From NCBI GenBank assembly GCA_003427395.1, contig BFEA01000344.1, positions 268,340 to 291,930 on the forward strand: a stretch of 23,591 bases of DNA. The letters are read 5' to 3'. Position 1 is the stretch's first letter. Each line of letters begins with the position of its first letter. The translations under genes and the position numbers were made by a program. Below are positions 17,389 to 23,591 of the stretch, one piece after another. Source of the DNA: Chara braunii (Eukaryota > Streptophyta > Charophyceae > Charales > Characeae). The notes beneath the pieces are model-generated. The model searched no databases and was not told the DNA's origin. It was given only the letters and a program-made list of their open reading frames with translations.

Positions 17389-18563
17389 CGTGGCATACTA
17401 CGCAGCCACACGAGCCTGCAGGGCCCGTCCCGTGGTCTCAGCCTAAAAGCCTAGAAACAAGGGCTTACAGGCCCCGTGTTGTTTCAACTTGAAAGCCTGA
17501 ACGCGAGGACCTGCAGGCCCTATGTCTAAAACTAGGCCTTCCAGGCCCTGAGTCTTTTCAGCCTGAAATGGAGGGCCACTTTCGGACCCTCATAAGATCG
17601 ACCTGCCCTAACACTCAGGCACCAAACCAGGGTTTCGGGAACAGGCTATTTCTGGCATGTTCCCACGACAGCCTCAGCAGGAGCTGCAGCGGCAGGCCCT
17701 GGCTCACTTCGGCATTGGCAAGAGCAGCCTCCTGGACTGCCCCGCCCTGCAGCTGCAGGTAGTCAGGAGGCAGGCCGAGTAGTACATTGGGAGTTCCCAT
17801 GCACTTCACGGGTAGGCAGAGGACAAAGGGCAGGAGGCAGTCTTCAGGATTCGACCGCAGCACTCTGGAGGAGCGCTGCAGGGGTAGTGTTAGCGCTAGC
17901 AGTAGTCTTCAGCGTTGGGCGCTAGTAGCTGCAGGAGTAGTCTTCAGCGCAGGGCGCTAGTAGTAGTGGTAGTAGTAGTAGTGTTGGAGAGAGATGGCTG
18001 GAGGAGGCCAGTGAGACTTACCTGTGGCGCCATAGCTCCAACTTCATCTTCGAGGTACCTGCATCAAGGCGCCAGCTTCACAGGTTAGTACCGGACAGAG
18101 AGAGAGAGAGAGTTCTTCTTCTTCCTCTTCTAAGTCCACCATCTCTTCTTCACCCTCTCACTACCTGACTTCTTTGTATCTGCGGACTACGAGAGAGAGC
18201 GAGAGAGAGTTGTGACTTTGAGACTTGACGACATTGGATCCAGGCTCGACATTGGGATTCAAATATTGGACGAGGAACTATTTGGGCCTGTGCCGAAGAC
18301 TTGGTGTTGACGACATTCCCATCTTCCCCTCTTCTTCGTCTAACCCCCCTCTTCTTCGTCTGTGTATGGATGGGGACTGGCGCATTCTTCCTATGTGAGC
18401 GCCAGACCCCTTCACACCATGGAGTGATGATGATGTATGTTCGGGGCTGCATTGCAATATTGATTGTTCGAATCATTGGTATCTAAGTCTTCCGCTACGA
18501 TATCTTGTACTTTGTGAGAGAGGTCGGTTCTTGTTCTGGTCTGCACCGTTACAGTATGCAACA
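17389..18563 (+). repeat. 5' LTR of Element 2
   Basis: It begins (C/T)GTGGCATAC; the 3' copy has TGTGGCATAC, so the first T seems to have mutated to C here. It ends TGCAACA three bases before the primer site, giving TG...CA ends and about 1175 bp. It contains a GC-rich palindromic array (17411-17591), AGTAGTCTTCAGCG and GTAGTAGTAG repeats (about 17890-17985) and GA microsatellites (18096-18112, 18188-18206). The frame shared by both LTRs (17568-17762 and its counterpart near 22950-23100) is not a known protein. Confidence 0.85.
17411..17591. repeat. Array of GGGCCTGCAGGCCC-like palindromes in the LTR
   Basis: Five short GC palindromes, centred near 17419, 17467, 17512, 17542 and 17581, are separated by AGCCTGAAA/AGCCTAAAA-type spacers. 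The same set occurs in the 3' LTR (22779-22960), where several units are closer to perfect palindromes. The placement near the LTR start puts it in U3. Confidence 0.75.
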
Positions 18564-18566
18564 GTT

Positions 18567-18578
18567 TGGTATCGGAGC
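18567..18578 (+). promoter_or_regulatory. Primer-binding site, initiator tRNA-Met type
   Basis: TGGTATCGGAGC matches the usual plant retroelement site TGGTATCAGAGC, complementary to the 3' end of initiator tRNA-Met, with one difference. It lies three bases after the LTR end, the usual spacing. Confidence 0.85.
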
Positions 18579-18688
18579 GGAGCTCTCAATCAGAGGACCC
18601 GCTCAAGCAAGTAGCCAACTTGCTTGATCTATTGATAACTCATTAGTAAATCAAGTAGGACTTCGTCAAGTCTCTGATTTTTTTTTTT

Positions 18689-18896
18689 CTCGCAACAAAT
18701 ATCTGAAAATTTCTGATAATCGCATTTCGTTTTATCTGAAAATTCCTGATAATAGCATTTCGTTCTACCTGAAAATTTCCGATATTAGCATTTCGTTTTC
18801 ACGCAACAAATATCCGAAATTTTCTGAAAGTAGCATTTCGTTTCTCTGATATTCGCATACATAGCCGAAAATTTCTGATGTTAGCATTTCATTTTC
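18689..18896. repeat. 33-bp tandem repeats in Element 2 leader
   Basis: Three head-to-tail units start at 18701, 18734 and 18767, each like ATCTGAAAATTTCTGATAAT plus YGCATTTCGTTTT. More diverged units follow to 18896. CGCAACAAAT precedes both the first unit and the fourth (18801-18810), so a larger block was also duplicated. Confidence 0.85.
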
Positions 18897-19160
18897 TAGG
18901 CATATTAGGATAACGATAGAAGTGGTCATATTCTCGGAAACCGGATTTATTCTTTTCTGAAAATCGAATCTCCATTCTATCTCACAAATTTTTTTGAAAA
19001 CCGAAATCTTGCGAAGCGTACCAGCATTGCGTTTTAGGCATATTAGGAGGTTGTCATATTCTCAGAAACTGGATTTAGTTCTTCTCTGAAAATCGCATCT
19101 CTACTCTATTTCGCAATTTATTTTTTTTCAAGATCGCAATTTTGTGAAAGCCGAAACTTC
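18897..19160. repeat. 138-bp tandem duplication in Element 2 leader
   Basis: TAGGCATATTAGGA begins at 18897 and again at 19035, and both copies continue through TCATATTCTC, GAAAC, GGATTTA and CTGAAAATCG. The copies differ at many positions, so the duplication is old. The region is AT-rich with no frame. Confidence 0.75.
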
Positions 19161-19395
19161 GCGGCACCTGGCCTAGATCTCGCTCAAAGTACTCTCCTGA
19201 CATACCTCACTCATAACAGATCGACAGATATACACAAAAAAAAGAAAAAAAAAGGGGGGTGATCCTCTTCTTTTATTTTTTTATTTATTTTATTTTGTTG
19301 ATTAGGACCGGGAGGAAAGTATAGCTTGGTTGGTTACCTACCTGCGTTTTCCCTCCCACCCACCCCTTTGCCTGCATCCCCGGTTTGGTACAGTG
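19161..19395. other. Element 2 leader, purine and T-rich tracts
   Basis: An A-rich run ending in GGGGGG (19237-19258) looks like a second polypurine tract but is not followed by an LTR. A T-rich stretch (19270-19300) follows. No frame is convincing. Confidence 0.4.
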
Positions 19396-19518
19396 CCATG
19401 TCAGCAACAGTGCCACGTCAACAACATTGCCACTTCAGCAGTGCCACGTCAGCAATAGTGCCATGTCAGCAGTGCCACGTCAGTAGTACCACGTCAGCAG
19501 TGCCAGAGTGCCATGTCA
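19396..19518. repeat. Eight-unit CCACGTCA-like tandem array before gag
   Basis: Octamers start at 19396, 19413, 19430, 19444, 19461, 19475, 19489 and 19511. Four are CCACGTCA, three CCATGTCA and one CCACTTCA. Spacing is 14 or 17 bp except the last (22). Most are embedded in GTGCCACGTCAGCA. CACGTCA is an ACGT-core sequence of the kind bound by plant bZIP factors. It ends 17 bp before the likely gag start. Confidence 0.8.
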
Positions 19519-19534
19519 GCAGTGCCCTGCCACC

Positions 19535-20636
19535 ATGACAGGCTCAGTTCTGGGCATGCCAGGCCAACTGGCCAATGAGTCCATTGCCGAGTACCGACAA
19601 TGTTTCGAAGCTCAGCTCGCACTGATCGAGGTTGAGGAACAACGTTTGGCGGCAGCCGAGGCTGCCCGCCTACAAGCGGAAGCGGCGGCAACAGCTGAAA
19701 AGCAGCGGCTTCAAGCCAAAGCAGAAGCAGATACCCAGGCATGCCGCAAGGAGGCCCAGGATCTGCTACAGCGGCATGAAGCCACCAGCATCGAAAAGCT
19801 CAAATTCAGGCATTTTGACCCATCCGAGCAGCACGAAGACGAGACACCGGAAGAGCAGTACAAGGAGTTCCTTGCCAAACTCGTGACCCGGTTGGTTTAC
19901 ACTTGTAACCACCCGCAATCCGAGCTGGCGAATCTCCGACGTGAGGTGCAGAACCACAAGGGGTCTGCATGAGGATGCTACACGGACACTTGATTCCCGT
20001 GTACAGGACTTGGAGCAAGTTGCACCAAGACTAGATGCTGGCGAGTCCAGCAGTGCACCCTCTACCCGCCAATTGGAAGAACGAGTTGACCACGTAGTCG
20101 CAATGCTCGGCGACATCAGCACCTTCGCTGCATCAGCAACCTTCAGCAAGTAGCTGGACACCTTGAAGACCGAGGTTCAGCAACTGCACCAGCGGCCCAA
20201 CAAGGAGGGCAACACCAGTGCGCAGCACTACAAGATGCCGACATTCCAAATCGAGAAGTTCGATGATTATACGCATCAAGACCCGGTCCCCTGGTGGGAG
20301 GGATTTACGACGCAACTTCTGATTCTTTTCGTCCCCGAGCACTCGTACATCGGCGCGCTGTTCCTCAACTCCATGGGTGGATGCCAGATCTGGCTCAGCC
20401 ACCTAGCAACCATTAACGGCGTCCAGGTCGCAGATCTGAAAGATAAGATCTCTTGGGAAGAGCTAACAAGGCTATGGAAGAAGCGGTTCATTGTGGACGA
20501 CGCCCCGACGCTCGCCATCAACCGCCTCTTCGCTATGACGCAAGGCAACACATCGACACGCGACTGGCTCACGGAATGACAAAAGATCGCGGCGACGCCC
20601 GATCTCGAATTGCCATTTTCGCATCTGGCCCGAGCC
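19535..20636 (+). pseudogene. gag: Ty3-type Gag (Element 2), broken
   Basis: I chose the ATG at 19535 because GCCACCATGA is an ideal eukaryotic start context and GMPGQLANESIAEYRQ follows at once. Residues of about 20-90 form an Ala/Glu/Gln-rich coiled coil. A frameshift near 19945-19970 leads to a second coiled coil (DSRVQDLEQVAPRLDAGESS), then TAG at 20151-20153. In the same frame comes the Gag core: MPTFQIEKFDDYTHQDPVPW (20235-20294), WWEGF and ISWEELTRLWKKRF, and RDWLTE followed by TGA (20577-20579), which replaces the Trp expected before QKIAATP. Reading then stops abruptly near 20636 at the deletion joint, so no zinc knuckle is present. The core closely resembles Gag proteins I associate with Chara, from memory. 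Confidence 0.8.
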
Positions 20637-21066
20637 CACCAACACCACGGACGTTCGTTCATTCATGGGGTTGGCGGGCTACTATCAACGCTTCATCACC
20701 GGGTACTCAAGGATTGCCGCACCTATGACGAGATTACAATCGCCGAAGGTGCCATTCGTATTCGATGATGATGCACGCCAGTCATTCCAAACACTCAAGA
20801 CGACCATGCTCATGGCACCCGTCCTTAGCATCTACGGGCCCACCCTGCCAACGAGAGTGACAACCAACGCTTCCGGCTGTGGCATTGGGGCAGTCTTGGA
20901 ACAACACGACGACGACGACTGGCACCCCGTGGAGTATTTCAGCCACAAAGTGCCTCCCATCAATTCACTTGATGATGCAAGGAAGAAGGAGTTGCTCGCG
21001 TTCGTGATGACTCTCAAGCGATGGCGGCACTTCCTCCTTGGGCGTCGTAGAATCACATGGGTTCAT
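20637..21066 (+). pseudogene. pol: RT connection and RNaseH domain (Element 2), palm deleted
   Basis: It begins inside the RT at TNTTDVRSFMGLAGYYQRF, the segment after the thumb. Everything from protease through the YxDD palm is missing. The RNaseH follows: TTNASGCGIGAVLEQ, where the first catalytic Asp (TTDAS in the family) is Asn (20866-20868), then KELLAFVMTLKRWRHFLLG, which keeps the Glu. The frame shifts by one base near 21057-21066, inside the block normally read W-V-x-DNNPL, and continues in the next feature. Position in the element and motifs leave little doubt about identity; activity is not expected. Confidence 0.85.
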
Positions 21067-22731
21067 GGACAACAACCCATTGACCTACTACAAGACGCAG
21101 GATACGGTGAGCAGCATGATCGGACGATGGATGTACTTCATCGACCAATTTGACTTCACACCGAAACATCTCCCCGACCTCTCAAATCGCACAACAGATG
21201 CACTCTCGCGAAGACCCGATCTTTGCACTATGACACATCATGCCTTCGCATTCGACGAGGAACTCCAGCGACATTTCATTCGGGGCTATGAGTCTGATTC
21301 AGATTTCGCCACGTTGTCTGCGCAACTATCTTCGGATCACCCGCCGGCCAGCCACTATCGCATCGTCGACGGGTACTTGCTCCTCCACTCGAGAGGCAAG
21401 GACTTATTGTGTGTCCCACGAGACCGTCGTCTTCGGACTCGCCTTCTCGGGGAGTACCATGACTCACGACTCGCCGGCCAGTTCGGAGTCAATCGCACTA
21501 TTGCACGACATCGGCAACGATTCCGATGGCCCGACCTCATTACCAATGTCACTCGGTATTGCGACTCTTGCGAAGTTTGCCGACGAAGCAAGCCCCGCAA
21601 CTGCAATCCCTACGGCGAGTTACGCTCGATGCCTATCCCACAGGAACCCGGCCTCTCCATTGTCATGGACGTCACCGGTCCGTTTCCCCGTGACCGGCTC
21701 GGGCACGACGACATCCTCACGGTCGTTGACCATTTGAGTAAGTATGCGCGATTTCTTCCTTGCAAGTACTACGCCACGACTCCCGAACTTGTGCGCCTCC
21801 TACACACCAGCTGGATTTGCAGCCATGGCGTGCCGGAAGACATCGTCAGGGACCGCGACACGCGCTTCATGTTGGCATTTTTGACTTCTCTCATGCAGGA
21901 ATCCGGCACGAAGATGAAACCAAGTTCGGCTCGGCATCCACAAATGGACGGGCAAACGGAGCGGGCACATCAAACCGCTCAAATGATGCTTCGTACACTC
22001 ATCCGTCCGGATCAGAAGGATTGGGTTGACCGCCTCCGCGACATCGAGTTCGCCTATAACACTTCGTTGCATCCGGCGATCGGCGTAACTCCATTCGAGT
22101 TGCACCACGGTGGCCGGAAAGGCCGTATCTTCACTGATCTTCTCCTCCCACGAACAGCCGACATAGACTCTGCTTGCTCCCCCGCTTCCGTTCGGAAGTA
22201 CAAGGAATTGCTGGCTCAAGCCCGCGCGAACATGCAAAAGGCCCAAGTCTGCATGGAGCAGCATGCCAATAGGCATCGCGTGCCATGTCCCATCCGTGCC
22301 GGTGATCTGTTGTGGGTCTCCGCGGAAGAGTTTGCACTTGAACAGGATGTTTCACGCAAACTGCTTCCCAAGTGGTTTGGACCATGGCCCGTAACATCAG
22401 TCGCGGGCGATGAGCCCGATGGCCCCTCATTTGTGATCAACACCCGCATCTAACGGTCCATCCAGTCTTTCACGCCTCGAAGCTGGCAACATATACACCA
22501 GCTAAGAGCGACGACTTCCCGGGCCGACGATCGCAGGACCATCCATCTATGGATGGTCATCAGGAAGTTGACCGCGTCATCATGATTTCAGGAACAGATT
22601 TGAAAGCATCCGCACCGCTGGTCTACACTCATTACGAGCGACAAAGGTTAGCTCAGGGAACTTCACGACCTGCCCCTCCCACCCGGACTGTGGTCCCTCC
22701 CTCAGACAGACAGCTTCGCCCTCGCAGGTAA
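21067..22731 (+). pseudogene. pol: RNaseH end and integrase (Element 2), catalytic triad intact, frame broken twice
   Basis: After the frameshift, DNNPLTYYKTQDTVSS and the RNaseH end TTDALSRRPD are followed by a long open integrase. The zinc domain reads YHDSRLAGQFG...CDSCEVC, with the second His replaced by Gln. The core has MDVTGPFP (first Asp), VRDRDTRF (second Asp) and MDGQTERAH (Glu). Exactly 35 residues separate the second Asp and the Glu, as in active enzymes. The C-terminal part has SRKLLPKWFGPW. A stop at 22451-22453 follows a small frame change; in the next frame HLTVHPVFHASKLATYTP continues to a VDRVI stretch (the usual chromodomain start, here degenerate) and the terminal stop at 22729-22731. 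Confidence 0.85.
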
Positions 22732-22743
22732 GCTCGGTCTTTC

Positions 22744-22756
22744 AAGGAGGGGGGGG
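22744..22756 (+). promoter_or_regulatory. Polypurine tract of Element 2
   Basis: AAGGAGGGGGGGG directly precedes the TG of the 3' LTR, 12 bp after the last codon. This is the expected plus-strand primer. Confidence 0.85.
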
Positions 22757-23559
22757 TGTGGCATACTGCGCAGCCACACGGGCCTGCAGGGCCCGTCCCG
22801 CGGTCTCAGCCTAAAAGCCTAGAAACAAGGGCTTACAGGCCCCATGTCGTTTCAACTTGAAAGCCTGAAAATGAGGGCCTGCAGGCCTTATGTCTAAAAC
22901 AGGGCCTTCCAGGCCCTGAGTCTTTTCAGCCTGAAACGGAGGGCCACTTTCGGGCCCTCGTAAGATCGACCTGCCCTAACACTCAGGCACCAAACCAGGG
23001 TTTCGGGAACAGGCTATTTCTGGCCTGTTCCCACAACAGCCTCAGCAGGAGCTGCATTGGCAGGCCCTGGCTCACTTCGGCATTGGCAAGAGCAGCCTCC
23101 TGGACTGCCCCGCCCTGCAGCTGCAGGCAGTCAGGAGGCAGGCCGAGTAGTACATTGGGAGTTCCCATGCACTTCACGGGTAGGTAGAGGACAGAAGGCA
23201 GGAGGCAGTCTTCAGGATTCAGCCGCAGCACTCTGGAGGAGCGCTGCAGGGGTAGTGTTAGCGCTAGCAGTAGTCTTCAGCGCCGGGCGCTAGTAGCTGC
23301 AGGAGTAGTCTCCAGCGCAGGGCGCTAGTAGTAGTGGTAGTAGTAGTAGTGTTGGAGAGAGATGGGTGGCGGAGGCCAGTGAGACTTACCTGTGGCGCCA
23401 TAGCTCCAGCTCCATCTTCGAGGTACCTGCATCAAGGCGCCAGCTTCACAGGTTAGTACCGGACAGAGAGAGAGAGAGAGATTCTTCTTCTTCTTCCTCT
23501 TCTAAGTCCACCATCTCTTCTTCACCCTCTCACTACCTGACTTCTCTGTATCTGCGGAC

Positions 23560-23591
<32 letters not shown>
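22757..23591 (+). repeat. 3' LTR of Element 2, truncated by window end
   Basis: It begins TGTGGCATAC and matches the first 835 bp or so of the 5' LTR throughout, including the palindrome array, the GTAGTAGTAG stretch and the GA tracts. The window ends inside a GA run (about 23564-23591) that is longer and purer than its 5' LTR counterpart. Confidence 0.9.

Larger units (their letters stand above)
17389..23591 (+). mobile_element. LTR Element 2: Ty3-type retrotransposon, internally deleted, runs off window
   Basis: It comprises a 5' LTR (17389-18563), primer site, leader, gag, RT connection-RNaseH, integrase, polypurine tract and a partial 3' LTR (22757 onward). The two LTRs align along their whole shared length with roughly 4-5% differences by eye, mostly transitions, so the insertion is moderately old. 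Protease and the RT palm are absent, which makes it non-autonomous. It interrupts the 3' LTR of Element 1. Confidence 0.9.

Noticed and set aside
17568-17863. Frames in the LTR (both strands) repeated near 22983-23231
   Set aside because: They recur only because the LTR is repeated; no protein family, and the frames are not consistently kept between the two copies.
18685-18900. CRISPR-like array
   Set aside because: Units are directly adjacent and diverged, without unique spacers; this is an ordinary tandem repeat in a eukaryotic retroelement leader.
19237-19262. A-rich run ending in GGGGGGTG as a second polypurine tract and LTR start
   Set aside because: The sequence after it does not match either LTR, and it lies in the leader before gag.

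Overview
This window looks like intergenic DNA from a large plant-type nuclear genome, and nearly everything recognisable in it is a decayed, nested retrotransposon. The best fit is a charophyte alga such as Chara. Support for this is a Ty3 Gag with a WW-containing core domain, LTRs primed by initiator tRNA-Met, and LINEs with a zinc-ribbon C-terminus; the genus is a guess from memory of Gag motifs and was not checked. No intact host gene, rRNA, tRNA or CRISPR array is visible. No reading frame here is likely to give a working full-length protein.

Region 1 to about 4.5 kb holds two LINE remnants of the same broad kind. A minus-strand fragment (148-687) is split by a 147-bp insertion with 17-bp inverted ends and TTAA duplications (392-542); removing that insertion restores the LINE reading frame exactly. 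A longer plus-strand LINE (about 1024-4464) runs from the RT palm through the zinc-ribbon domain to a repeat-rich 3' UTR and a 28-base poly(A) tail.

Region 4.5 to 7.7 kb has no gene I can name. It contains two homopolymer tracts flanked by short direct repeats (tail-only retroinsertions; a third candidate lies at 1-39), a 47-bp tandem duplication, a strong hairpin, a 54-bp minisatellite and a second LINE-like 3' end that shares small GCTGGA/TCCAGC hairpins with the first.

Region 7.7 to 11.2 kb is a nest. Plus-strand LINE A (7741-8347 and about 10881-11149) is interrupted by minus-strand, 5'-truncated LINE B (about 8348-10880). LINE A is cut off again at a poly(T) run at 11150.

Region 11.8 kb to the end holds two Ty3-type LTR elements on the plus strand. 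Element 1 (11802-17388) has gag, protease, RT-RNaseH, integrase and a chromodomain-like tail in the usual order. It is riddled with stops, and active-site Asp codons have become Asn. Its 3' LTR is cut after about 28 bp by Element 2 (17389 to beyond the window end). Element 2 has two LTRs (about 1.17 kb; the 3' copy runs off the window), a tRNA-Met primer site, an unusual repeat-rich leader with an eight-unit CCACGTCA-like array, a broken gag, a deletion that removed protease and the RT palm, and a long integrase frame with an intact D,D-35-E triad.

The order of events for the LTR elements is clear: Element 1 inserted first and Element 2 then landed in its 3' LTR. Many inactivating changes are G-to-A or C-to-T transitions, as expected for methylated, silenced repeats.
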